Assembly: GCA_039881145.1 (NCBI GenBank)
Contig: JAYKKI010000032.1
Location: forward strand, 13,534,501 to 13,598,500
From: Druceiella hillmani
Lineage: Eukaryota > Arthropoda > Insecta > Lepidoptera > Hepialidae
Reading direction: 5' to 3'
DNA length: 64,000 nucleotides
The notes beneath the pieces were generated by a model. It had not been told where the DNA came from and ran no database searches. It saw nothing but the letters and a program-made list of their open reading frames with translations. Shown piece by piece: positions 37,103-49,075 of this stretch (its first letter is position 1; every line of letters starts with the position of its first letter). The translations under genes were made by a program, and so were the position numbers.

Positions 37103-37161
37103 CTACATTTATGTCATATCGTATCAAAATATCATTTAGATACGATATAACGTAAATGTAG
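37103..37161. repeat. 23-bp-arm hairpin
   Basis: CTACATTTATGTCATATCGTATC (37103-37125, shown in parts: CTACATTTATG and TCATATCGTATC) and 37139-37161 are complementary at 21 of 23 positions around a 13-base loop. Non-coding; the 124-codon open frame crossing it is probably chance. Confidence 0.7.
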
Positions 37162-37247
37162 GATATGAACATAAAACATAAGATTATAGATTTATGGGTA
37201 ACTATTATTAAATTCTTTACTTGAGTAGAAAATAACCAGAGGTAACG

Positions 37248-37410
37248 TCGCACTTTCCGATTTACGTAAATCCACACTTCAGGCACTATTGCTTTAAAAA
37301 AATTGCTAATATTCAACACTGCTATTTACTAACAATTTCGGCAACAATACAGTGTAAAATGCTAATAAACGCACAGCGCACAAGTGATTTAGTATAAATT
37401 CACCTTAATA
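37248..37410 (+). repeat. Direct repeat, copy 2
   Basis: Second copy of 35012-35175, beginning gtcgcactttccgattta and ending tttagtataaattcacctt. It falls between two islands that are adjacent in the left duplicate, which shows it was added later. Confidence 0.75.
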
Positions 37411-37989
37411 AAACAGTAAATTACGTTTTTAACGAAATTTTTTAATACGTGACGAAGAAAAGTAACAAATTACTCAAATGTATATGTTATTTACGTATGT
37501 ATTGAAATAATTTGTTACTTCAATGGATTACCGGAAGTAGCTCTTAAATAGTTCAAAATTTTGGCTGTATTTATTATTTTTAGTCATTATACTGTCAGAA
37601 AATATAATACCCAATTATAATAAATGCGAAGTATTTGGGTTGTCAAATTTAGCTTTCTTGCTTCGTAGTCTGTCCCTTAGAAACAATGGAGCTTATTTCT
37701 AAGTAAGTATCCTTTATGCGTTATTTGAATGTAAAATGTTTAGGACTTTGGGTGATTATCACTCCAGCAATTCATTTTAATTAATTTGTTTTGGAAATAA
37801 TTACTGAGTTTATGAATAGTGAGCGGCAGAGATTTCACATAGGCTACGGAATAATTATGGTAAAGTTCTTAGAAATTCATTCGTGCATGGTTTGAGATTG
37901 TAGTCTTCGCTTAGGGTTTCAAATTAAATTGTCATTTTATTTATATATATTTATAGCGTACGTATTATCTACATATACTTTTCGAAATT

Positions 37990-40900
37990 GTTTGTTGAAA
38001 TCAAACTGTGGAACAAAACTATTGCAGTCATTTGCCAGTCGGTCCTTGTGTAATAAATAGTATTCCGTCTCGATTGTTATTTAAACATTATATTAATTCA
38101 AAGGACTTTTATCATTTTAAATGTTAAATATATTCTAAATTGAACAATCATTTAAATATTGATATATTACCTATACCGTGATACGTAGTGTGAACTTGTA
38201 TGCTTTTCCTGAAATTTTCCAAAACATGAAAAATATTGACCATTTTTCGGCAACAACTTATATTTTTGATTTTAATTTTTTCTCTTTAACGTATTAAGAA
38301 ATAGATGTACGTCGGCAACATTTTAGTTTTTATTTTTAGTTTTATTATTATTGGTATTAAAAACTCTTTTATAATTTTTTTACTCCACTCGAGCAACTTT
38401 TTGGTTTATTTCATGCTTACCTCAAAATTTACGCAAGAAGCAAATATTTTTTAATTGCAGTGGCGTGTAATTTCAGTCCGTCATATATTTTTTATATTTA
38501 TGACATGAAAGTACAGTAGCAGATACTATTTTCCAGATCAGACCAGATGTCTTTTTGCGAATATCGATATGGAAATTTGATACAAAAATAAAAATAATAT
38601 TTTGCACATAACACAGTCGGGAGGAATGTTATCGTAAAATTCGTTTACTAAATGTCATTTTAACAGTATTGTTCCAGAAATTATATATATTAGGAATTAA
38701 AATTAATTACATAAAATTGTTTGCTCTTCTCATTTTGCACTGAATAACAGTGATATTTAAATTGCTTGAAATATATTGAAAATATAATAAAATAGCAAAA
38801 TGTATATATCGTTGAACGTTTATCAACCTTGATTGGTTTTTTTTCTGCAGGCTCAGTTTATTCTCGTAATATCTTTTTCTTTCTAATGTTCTAGTGTAAT
38901 TACTTTAACTGAACATGTAAATAATATTATTTGAGTTATTCGAGTTATATCGGTAAAATTGTAGTTATATATAACATAATATTTATAATCATGTTAAAAA
39001 TAACTTTTATATATAATATTTTATTTACCAATTCGGCCAAACAAATCATAAAATATTACTAACTAGTTATGATTAATCTAAAATTTCATAAAATTTCTCA
39101 TTTGTTAATATACGAATCTGAGTAATTGATTTCGTACACGAAATCAAGTTAATACGTATATAAATGTAGAATGGTAACGCTCCCAGTTAATTTAATAATT
39201 AGGCAGATTATTATCTGAATTGTAAAATAAAACCGAATTCACAGCACTATTAACTAAAATATTCTTTAGAGAATTTCTGTTAATTCACAAAGACTACAAA
39301 ACGTAAAAATTTGACATGAAGTAATTTTTATTTCTTTTTGATCAATTTCACAATGACCTGGAAAGCTCAATTTCATATATCACGTTCGCATATTTATTAT
39401 GGAAAATTTATTATTTTAGCGAACGCAGAGCTATAAATTCGTTATCTTCCTAAATCCAAAGGTTTAAATTAAATATCTTTGTGAAAGCAGAGATTTAAAA
39501 GAAACAAATTTCGGGAAATATGATATTTAACTGTTCTCCATTCTCACGTGATTTTCGTTTAATTGTGGTTATGGAAAGTATTTAACTAGTGACTGAAAAA
39601 AAATTGTTACTTTATTAGGATACAAATTATTGTTAGTTTCAGTCAGTTAGCCTTTATGTAAATCCTAATTTGTTCTGTAATCAATGTAAATTAGGAATAG
39701 AACATTTTTGCTGTGTAGAAAATTTTCACATTTTAGGAAAAATGTTCTTTTTAAATATTGATCCCTAAAATGGGGTTACCTAGAAATAATTTTTTTGGAC
39801 CTAAATATTTCAGAGTGCGTTTATATATTCATAATTGCTGATTTCTTGATTGTTGTATAAGAACTTACTGACCGTATATTACTGTGTCACACAAAAGTAC
39901 AACCTAGTACGAATACGAGACCTTGTTGACGTGTAAGTGTACTCGTACAATATCGTGCTCCGTATTTGATGCCCTCCGTCATTTATTGGTTACTTCTTGA
40001 ATCCTTAAAAAAATAGGTATCTCTCATTTGAATCCATCAGACACAATATTCTTATAAAGCGAAGCAAGTTATATAAAGATCTTTTTAAGATTATTATAAA
40101 TTTGATTTGATAATATCTTATATAATCAAACCATAATTATTTTATATGCAGTTTAGATTTAAGAAATATTACTATATTAAAGAAATAAATTATTTCGTAT
40201 TATCTTAAATAATTTTGTCCATTATTCCCGGACCTATTACTAATCGTTATAGAAGGTGAAGCGAGATTGACTCTATAGAAACTTTTTTCACCTCTTGTTA
40301 TTGATATCTATATAAGTAACGTATTCATCTAGTTATCTTGTGAGATTTCCCTCTATGCTTAAGTTGGAGGAAATTCATTAGAAACTTGCCTGATTTTTAT
40401 CTTTCAAGGTTTGTTTTCAACACTCTTAACAATTTTTCAATTATTTTATCTTAGGTATTTTCAGTTACAACTTTTTCTTTCTAAGATGAGGGTTGCTCAT
40501 CATGCAACAGTAATGATATTAATTACCCTTCAGGATTGAAGTTACTCTCAGTTTAAGGTCCCGATTCACATATTATCATCAGAAGAAATATACTGCTTTA
40601 TAGCGTTGATCTAGAAAACAATATTTTACAGTGTTCTACCATCGTATATGCACTAGCAATTTAGACATTGTCTTCTGGTCACCGGTACGTGATCTTTAGC
40701 AAAATTTCAATTTACTTGTTATCATTTTCGTTCTGTGATTAAATAATATAATACATATTTCCAGATTTTTGTCAGTAACTAAATTTCCTTACATATTGGT
40801 TTGTATTATAGGTAAATCAAAGTTTAAAAAAAAATAAAATAAAAAAGCAAATAAATAAAAATATTTGAATATAAACTAAGTTTCATTACTGTCTTTTTCA

Positions 40901-41472
40901 TAATTGTCGTCATTTCAAAACATAATATGTGAGTTAGTTAAGTGTGTATAATTACGTTTAGTACTTAATTATTTAAGTTACTGCTTGAAGTAATGCTTTC
41001 AGGCTTAGAATACGGCATTTTATAAAGTAAAATATTTATTTGTAGTGTACTATTTTGATATCATTGGCAGAGTAACATAAAAAGTAATTGTTTGTAAAAC
41101 GCGTATATAAGTTTTTCCATTAAGTAAAAGGTGGGAAACAGTATTTATATTAGCTTAACGCAACCCATCTACCAGAAAAAGATGCGGAGCGTGGTTTTTA
41201 GATAAAATTTTGTACAAATTCGGTGAGCATAAACAAGCGTGGACAATAATTTCCCATATGGCAATAGGTGTTTTTAGGCAATCTTAAATATTATCATAGA
41301 TATTATGTTAGGTTGAAGAGTTATAAATGTTAAAAGATATTGAATTTTGGAGTATTACCAAAACTTATGAAATAAAAATACAGAAAATCCTTTGTTAGCC
41401 TACACATATAATAAAACATAGATTTGGTGTCTGTACACAAATAAGAGATTTAGGAAAAACATTTAGGGATAT

Positions 41473-41547
<75 letters not shown>

Positions 41548-42650
41548 AAAAGCAACAGAAAACAAAAATATTATTTTCGTAATTTTTGTCTGTTTGCGAA
41601 CGATTCAGGAAATACTACTGACTAAATTCAAATGGAATTTTATTTTAATTTAGAGATTGGCTCGAAGTAACCTTTAGTTTTTACGGCATTCGAATCAGTT
41701 TACCCAGCTCGGTTCACCGTGAACCAGTTCATCGGTTCACGCACACAAATACAATATTTTCAAAAATTAATTTACAGTGCATTAGTGCAACAATAACAAG
41801 GCAATGCATTGTCACCCAACGCGTAGCAATTGCAAAAACATAGAGTTCATCTATGTAAATCAGAAGAAAGTGCTACGTACATCTTTAATCGCATATTGAT
41901 TTTTTCCCTCCCTGACACACATTGGCAAAATGAGGTGACCAGATATGAAGTATGGGGTGATGCATGAAGGGTAGATGCTTAAATAAGCAACCTGAATGTG
42001 GGTAGATGGATGAGTGTAGACATTGTTTTCGGTCGTTTTTCGTACTTAAGATTTTTCGATGTTGTATGTATTCATTATAGGCTTACTTTGTTTCCTCACT
42101 TTGTTTAAAATTTGAATATGTAGTTAATTTTTGTAATTTAATTACATTGCTAGGTTTACTATTAGATAATATCTATTTGATTGTTACGTACTTTATTATC
42201 ATACCATTAATTAAATTGCAGGATTGGTGTACCTGTACCCTGAAGGTATTTATCCAAGTATGATTTAGGGGTACAAAACAAACGTAGTAGAATACCAAAA
42301 TATTTCTTTTGCAATATTTGTCTGTGTGGATGCGAACCTGTTTATTTGTTCGCGCATCTCCCAAGAGCAGCTAAAAGAATTCCGATAAGAGTTTTTAATA
42401 GTGGCTTATGTTAGGTCTGGGTTAATATTTATGTTATGTAATTTTACCATCACCCTTTAAAAAATAATATACGGTAATTTCATCTTTCAATAAAAAGTGT
42501 ACTTATAAAAATTTACTATCATAATTATTATGATAGATTGTGTTACGTGTAAACTTAACTTAATATTATTTTATAAAGTACACACGCGAACGAAGTCGTG
42601 GATATAGTTAGTAGTTAATAAATAGATAGAGTTTGATAGGATTTCTACAA
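37990..42650. other. AT-rich interval unique to the right duplicate
   Basis: No gene, RNA or recognisable transposon was seen apart from the TA tract near 41.5 kb. This interval has no counterpart in the left duplicate, where islands at 5.4 and 5.94 kb are almost adjacent. Confidence 0.45.
41477..41543. repeat. (TA)n microsatellite
   Basis: Uninterrupted TA run of about 65 bp. Confidence 0.95.
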
Positions 42651-42795
42651 GACCGTTTCAGGTGGGCTATTAGCAAAGATTGCTAATAACCCACCTGAAG
42701 ATTTTGTAATATGACGAAACCTAGGTCGTGGTAAAGAACTTAAAGAATGTAGAAATAATACTACATCACGTAGTTTCATTTAATTGTGTTTATAC
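42640..42795 (+). mobile_element. Solo Penelope-like element terminus with inverted half
   Basis: From 42680 to 42795 the sequence matches the minus-strand PLE terminus at 15.6 kb through cacctgaaga, cgaaacctaggtcgtggt and the end catttaattgtg. Upstream, 42655-42682 is an inverted copy of the first part (caggtgggctattagcaaag), so the locus is a head-to-head partial palindrome. It has no coding sequence of its own. The adjacent Gypsy relic is a separate insertion. Confidence 0.65.
42691..42731 (+). ncRNA. Hammerhead ribozyme-like motif, second copy
   Basis: It has the same order as the 15.6 kb copy: CCAC, CTGAAGA, a degenerate stem II (TTTTGTAATATGAC), GAA, ACCTAGGT, C, GTGG. Core and stems I and III are intact. 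Stem II has decayed, so activity is doubtful. Confidence 0.55.
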
Positions 42796-42819
42796 ACTAT
42801 CAAATTGGCTAATTATTTC

Positions 42820-43125
42820 GATAGGCATATCGATTGCAAATAAAATTACAAAACCCAGATGTTTCCCATGAATAACCAGTGACAACGGCATTAAGCTGTT
42901 TATATTCAACATGGAGTTATAAGTAATATCGACTAACTACTTGAAGCGTCTCATTCACTCCTTTAATGGACCACTAAAACAAATATCATCTAGCACAGCA
43001 GTACACTTGGTATAGAGGTGAGTCTGTACCACTTGTTTAGCTGCACCATTAGCAGCACAACGATTTAACAAGTAGATTAAACAGAAAAAACATTTGATAT
43101 TTGTGTGTCGATAAATTGTCTATGA
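42820..43125 (-). pseudogene. Gypsy (Ty3-like) integrase fragment
   Basis: On the minus strand a frame with two internal stops reads CAANGAAKQVVQTHLYTKC, then LVDITYNSMLNINSLMPLSL and VIHGKHLG. This corresponds to the region after the second catalytic motif of Gypsy integrases: HPxxNGxAERxVQT (the catalytic Glu replaced by Lys here), then xYRxTPxxxTGxSPxxLxxGRxLR. A weaker DNxSTHKYQMF match upstream may be the DNGxxFxS motif. No LTR, protease or RT was found, so this is an isolated relic. Confidence 0.6.
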
Positions 43126-43280
43126 GCTGTTCGCAGCGTTTATGAGCGTTATGAGCTTTTTAATAGATAACTCACTTTAATTTAACGAAAGATTTCATTA
43201 AAATTCGACGTTCTAATCCATAGCTCATTCTTAAATCTAAATTAGGAATTTCTCCTCTTAAGGCTCCGCCAGAAAACGCT

Positions 43281-43330
43281 AATCAGTGTTAGTAACACAC
43301 CCAGTGAGGGGTGTGGTACTAACATTGATT
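43281..43330. repeat. 22-bp-arm hairpin
   Basis: AATCAGTGTTAGTAACACACCC (in parts AATCAGTGTT and AGTAACACACCC, 43281-43302) pairs with 43309-43330 with two mismatches. A third acacacccagtg copy follows at about 43333. The arms could be the remains of a small foldback element. Confidence 0.7.
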
Positions 43331-43586
43331 AACACACCCAGTGGTGGATCATTAAATGTGATTCCTCACGTATATAAATTGCATAAATACATGTAACTTA
43401 TTTGTGTCTACCGCGTGTCAAAGGACTATTGTTGGGTGGCAATAACGAATTGCAAGGATTTAAAACAGTGAATGCATGAAAACATTATTATGTATATAGG
43501 GCACGGGTCTGGAGCATACCCTGATTGACAACGCCCAATACCAAGGATTACTGCTGATGGCGTTGGAGACTCTAGGTGCGTGAATG

Positions 43587-43589
<3 letters not shown>

Positions 43590-43643
<54 letters not shown>
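43590..43643. repeat. (TA)n microsatellite
   Basis: TA run of about 54 bp directly after a short GC-richer stretch (43490-43585) with no recognisable coding content. Confidence 0.95.
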
Positions 43644-43646
<3 letters not shown>

Positions 43647-44817
43647 ATAAATACCCATACTTCAGGGTAAATCAACCGACCTTGGGTAGGCTGTTTATAT
43701 GTCTCGCCAATATATTTTCATTTTCATACTACTTTATTTGAAATAAGGAATTCCTAATTTAGATTTAAGAATAAAATAAGACCACTATGTCACTAGACGT
43801 AATAATATATTTGATAATATTTTCTATTATTAAAATCGAATAAGTAATAACATTAAAAGCGATTCAAATAAACTGACGATCTACGATTCCCGCGAAAACG
43901 CCACATACAAAACATAACTGGTTTATGACATCACTGGGCTGTTATTTTGCATTCATTATAAGGGGTTTATTAAATATCTTTAGTATCTCGTTAAATATTG
44001 CGTTTAAGTTATATATTACATATCATAATTTTTAAATTTTTTTTTGCGGAAACTAAATTCATAATAACTTTTTAATTTAATGAACAAAAAAATTTACACT
44101 TTTCCTATTTAGAAGTTTAGATTAATTGGTTGTTATAATCATTATTTTTTTCATCACTTTGTGTTGACTCTATTCTGTGTTAACTCCAGCGTTTGTCTCT
44201 TTGAAATATTTGCAAGTTTTTAGTATGTATCAACCCAAAACTGTTTAGTACGAATTTGAGTCGGGTGACGAGGATTTTTTACATATTTAGGAATATAAAA
44301 TATTTGAAGTTTATTTAAGGCAACATATTTTTATCAAACGATTTACAAATATTAATATTAATTTTCACAATATGCATGCATTACCTAGTGTATATTTCAT
44401 AGGTGTCAAATTATTGTAAAATCCTCAGAGACTAACCTGGAATCGGCGCTATATTTATTCCATTAACTTAATATTAATTTCTCATAATGTAATTTTTTTA
44501 AATTTTAAGTTAATTTTGCGAGGGTAGAGATGTAAAAATTTTCTGAATATTTTTAGCAATATCCGTTTCTTTATCCGTCTTCTCCGTTAATTCTCTTTTT
44601 GAATCGATTTATTAATTTATGATAATGTAAGTAAGTTACACTAGACGGTTAGCTTAAGATTTTATAGATAGCCCACTGATTTCTAAAGAAAAAAACTTTC
44701 TATACAGTATGTAATTATGATAAAGCAATTATTACAAACCAAAAAAGAATCCACTTATAAATTTACAATATTATATATGTACGTTGTTAATTAAATAATT
44801 TGTTCTTTTATTTGCAG

Positions 44818-45340
44818 TTGGAGGTGGAAAAAACAACCAAAACAGAAAGTGGTACGAAAATTGAACGAAGAGTTTAAATGTTTTTTTTTTATAAGTCATC
44901 GTAAGGTTTAAGTAATTTAGAAAATATTTGTTAAAAGGTAATTATTGAATCAGAACTTGAAGAAGAAATAGCACAGATTTAGTATTAATGCAAAGTTGTT
45001 TGTCAATATTTACGAATGTCTCCGAATTACCAGCTCCTACAAAAGTTGTTCGCTGTACCATTGATAGGTATATTGCATTCGCTTTCAAAATTTGCCAAAT
45101 TTGTTAATTTATACCAAATACTGCGTGTGTATTAGATTACGCGTAGGCTTTTGATTAAAACAAAGGATTGTGAAAATGAGATTTTTAGTAAAAATGCTAA
45201 CATATAATATACAACAACTACGAGCATGTTGATTTAAAAGATAAAAATAAGTTGTTATTGCATCCAAGTGATTTGTTCAGCTGAAGATGTAGTCAATGTA
45301 TGCCAATGTGCCAATGAATAAAAGATTATTTAGAAAATAA
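44818..45340 (+). other. Possible terminal exon and 3' UTR (weak)
   Basis: A good splice-acceptor-like sequence (ttgttcttttatttgcag, ending 44817) precedes a purine-rich stretch that is open in all three frames for 45-90 bases (one frame gives WRWKKQPKQKVVRKLNEEFK). An AATAAA lies at 45317-45322. The acceptor and polyadenylation signal could both be chance in AT-rich DNA. The open stretches match nothing I recognise. Confidence 0.15.
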
Positions 45341-45862
45341 TTTTCAACAAAATAATTTATTTAATACGTATTAGGCTATATTTGTTTTTTAGAAATTTTT
45401 GTAATTGTGAAAACAACACAGGAATAATTATGACATTCTTATTTTCTTCTTTTTGTATTAGTTTCATCATTAAGTGTTGTCGACTATTACATTGGGGATA
45501 TTAAACTGAATGTATAAGGTAGATTAAGTAGGATATATAATTATAAACGTATAATTATAAATTAGCCTATAATGAGTACAAAAATATTTTAAATCAACAA
45601 TTATGCCAGAACGGTATCCTTTTTATTTTTTTTTATTCAGTACTTAGTTTCAATTTCTTTGAAATAGTTTTAAAAAATAGAAATTATCCCCCTGATTTAG
45701 CATTTTCTGACATTTGGTAGTACAAAACTGAAGTGTAATTGGCACGATAATACTCGAACTAGCGAATTTTTAATAAAGTTTTTTCGTTTCAGAATTGTTG
45801 TTTCAATTGTACGTATTTTATAATCTAAAATGTAAGAAAAGTACACCTGTCAAAAATACTAT

Positions 45863-45913
45863 AATGAAGTTGTAGCGAGTGCTCAGTAAATGGGCAGTCG
45901 CTGCAACTTCATT
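45863..45913. repeat. 18-bp-arm hairpin
   Basis: AATGAAGTTGTAGCGAGT (45863-45880) and the complement at 45896-45913 differ at two positions around a 15-base loop (gctcagtaaatgggc). Compact and GC-richer than the flanks. No function assigned. Confidence 0.7.
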
Positions 45914-48038
45914 AGACTAGGCAATAGTGGAATATAGAAGCTTAGATCTTAAATTGTATGATCTGTGTTCAGCTATGTAGTTTTTATTCTGTTTGATGAA
46001 TTTCATTTGTTTTACTGTTGTGCGGTTCGCTTTTATTGCTTAAATTCTATTTTCAATTAGAGGAATAACAAAGATTTAAAATTCGAACTCTCCATTATTC
46101 CTCTTTTATAGTAAGCTTCATCTCTAAACGAATTATTTTTATAAAGAGGTTTTTTATAATATTGGAGTACCTCCAATATGTGATTAGTATTTATCAAAAA
46201 TATAATTTTAAGTGTGTCGAACCCATTTCAGTTGACATAAATTCAAATACAAAATATTTTGCAATCATGGTTACTTTTTAATAGTTTTCATATTTATGTA
46301 GTTGTTTGTAATTATAAAATACGTTACATACGAGGGAACCTCGCTCTTTGACGGTTTAGCATACACTTAAATACATATTAAAGTTTTGATATTACAAGAG
46401 ACTTAATATTTATATTAAACTCTTTATAAATATTAAATATTGTGTTATGTTGCGTAAATGTAAGACGTCATTCATAGGTCTAAGAAAAATGAGTTAAGAA
46501 GACTTTTTTCTAAATTATATAAAATATGGAAATAAAAAGTTTTGTCCTTGTTAAGTTAAACTAGGCTAATTATGCATGCATTTACTTCAGATGATTAAAG
46601 TACGGGGGGAGGGGGTTAAAGTGGGCTGAAAAGGCATTAAATTTTTAAATTGTTGGATGTTATGAGATGTAATTGAAATTAAAAATTGCATTTATACTTG
46701 AAATATTTTATTATCATTGTTGTATGTAATATAGACGCTCCGTCGAATTTTTTTGGGAAAATTTGGATTTAGCTGCGGCTTTGTGTCTTTTTTAAATAAT
46801 TTGTGCAATATAATAAGCGGTGATCCCAAAAAGGTGTCTTTTGGCCCATACGGGTGATCAAAAATTTTATCTTATTGTGGTCTAAATAATACTTTATGAT
46901 AAGACTTTTTCATAAAAATATTTTAAGATGACGATAGTGACGATAAAAATTGTATCAGAGATATGAGGAACCTTAATAGTAGAAATAGTAGAATAGCGCG
47001 AAAATATTGCCTTGATAATGTTAGCGTAATATTATTACATCGAATTGTGATAATCTTACCATAGCACTGTATTTTCCTTAATTTGTTTATTACCAGTTTA
47101 TGATAAGACCAAAACATTTTAAGGTTATAAGTGTAACTAAAGGGTTTAAATAGAACTTTATTTTTGCGATAATGTTGCCTGACTGTCCATCTGCCAGAGG
47201 CACCTGACTATTAAACGGAGTAAACAAGTTATAAATATACAATTTTTACAATTTCGAAAAACTAACATTTGCTTTTGTGGACATTGTTCTTAAATAATAA
47301 TAGTGGTGGTGAAAAAATCCTTGATCAGATGTGGAGAATATTTTAGAAAAGTCATAACTGTATCTTCTTCAAATTAAGTAGATTGCAGACGTATTAGGAT
47401 TTCAATGTATACCTTAAATTTATGTTTCTAAAGAAATTTACTTATTCGATAATTATGGAACTAAACTAGTTAAGTAATATTCAGATTTTTCTTTAACTAA
47501 AAAGGAACGTGTTATGGTTCTAAGAATGTATGATAGCAGCATCTCCGTAACCCGCATAGAATATTTTAAAGGTGTTCCAATTTTTCGGATTTTTGATGTC
47601 TTCTTTATTTAACTTTACTACTTGTGCCACTGAAGTTAATTTTTTCACCACTATGATTAAGGGAGTAATATCTTTTAGATATCATATCACTTTTAAATTA
47701 GAACTCTGAAGGAGGCCGGAAAAAGTTCATAAAGTACTGACTCTGGGCGTTAAATAAATTAAAAATAGTACTAATATAAAGAAAAAGAAAAAAAGGCTTT
47801 AAAATATTTATTTAAATTGTCAGTCAGAAAAATAGGAGGTCTTGCATTCTTATTAAGAAAAGTGAAGACGTTTTTAAAAAAGTATGTAAACAGATTTAAC
47901 CGTCTATTTATTTGTTTAATGAAAGTGGGAATTTTCTCTTTTCGTAAATAATATAGACGATATCTTAAAACAGTAGCGAATGCAGGGATCAACAGAATCA
48001 ACGAAACTTGATCAAAATCTTTATTAGCAAACAATCTT

Positions 48039-48040
<2 letters not shown>
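45914..48040. other. AT-rich spacer
   Basis: No gene, RNA or mobile element was recognised. A G-rich run (gggggagggggttaaagtggg) occurs near 46604. Confidence 0.45.

Positions 48041-48041
<1 letters not shown>

Positions 48042-48122
<81 letters not shown>
48042..48122. repeat. (TA)n microsatellite
   Basis: TA run with one tacatacata interruption. Confidence 0.95.
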
Positions 48123-48689
48123 CTAATTATTTTTATTCCATATTAACAATTCTTGTTATCGTGTATTAAGATTGTAATACATTAACAAAATTAATTTTTC
48201 CGTGTTTTGTATTCAAATAATAGTTTTTAATTTCTCACAATTTTCATATCACAACTTGCTTAGTTATGATTCTTCGAGAGTATGTTACTTTTCACTTTTT
48301 ACCATGGAATTTTGGAACATTTTTTTAGAATTCATCAAAATCAATGACATCTAAACCAAATGATAGTCTCCCAACTAGATGACTTTCAAAATTTCTGAAA
48401 TTTCATGTTCGTAACTTAAAGGGAACAAAGGTTTGGAGGAAAAAAGCTTTTGACAGATTTCACAACGATAAAATTCTAATTGAATCTTTTATGTTTATAA
48501 CCGCTGAATATATTCGTAGTATCACGAGCTGATTATCAGAAAAATGTGCGTATATACAATGTTATGATTATATCATCCGTTTTCTATGTAATAAAGTTAC
48601 GCTGGTATTATCAAGGTAATGTTATCACATACGCCTTTAATACGCCTGACGTGGACTAAATTCTATTACTCACAATTTCTCAAATTGCG

Positions 48690-49075
48690 TAAGAGAATAT
48701 AGAAAATAAGCGCATAATTTTTATCCAAGAGCGACCCCGATAGGTTAAAATATCACTTGAAAATTTTGATCGAACTGTTATCTACTTGGCGTAAAATTGG
48801 AATACTTTCAAAGTCAACTCTGTATTTTTCCGTCCAGCTTTCTAGTCGCCTGTTAAAGCAGAGTAACTGCCGGATTTGCTTAGCAGGATAAACAGAATAA
48901 GTGCGTAATTTATAATTAAAAGCCAAAGCGAAGGGTTTAAATATCACTTGAAAATTTTGATCGAACTGTCATCCACTTGGTGTAAAATTAAAATAATTGG
49001 GATACTTACGAAATTAAATCTAAATTGTTTGTACTATCTAGTCGTCTATTAAATCAGAGAGCAGAATCTTATAAA
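48690..49075. repeat. ~190-bp tandem duplication
   Basis: Copy 1 (about 48690-48875) and copy 2 (about 48885-49075) share atatcacttgaaaattttga, tcgaactgt, cacttgg and ctagtcg...tta aa(g/t)cagag in the same order, with a spacing of 191 bp. The copies have diverged considerably. Non-coding. Confidence 0.8.

Noticed and set aside
36945..37319. 124-codon minus-strand open frame
   Set aside because: It crosses a hairpin and a duplicated non-coding island. The same frame is not kept in the left duplicate.
44818..44880. Homeodomain-like QNRKW reading in one frame
   Set aside because: Only a few residues resemble the homeodomain recognition helix, and a stop follows at once. Two other frames are equally open.
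45275..45300. Another CTGAAGATG stretch as a hammerhead
   Set aside because: It is not followed by a GAAA core or the GTGG stem I partner.
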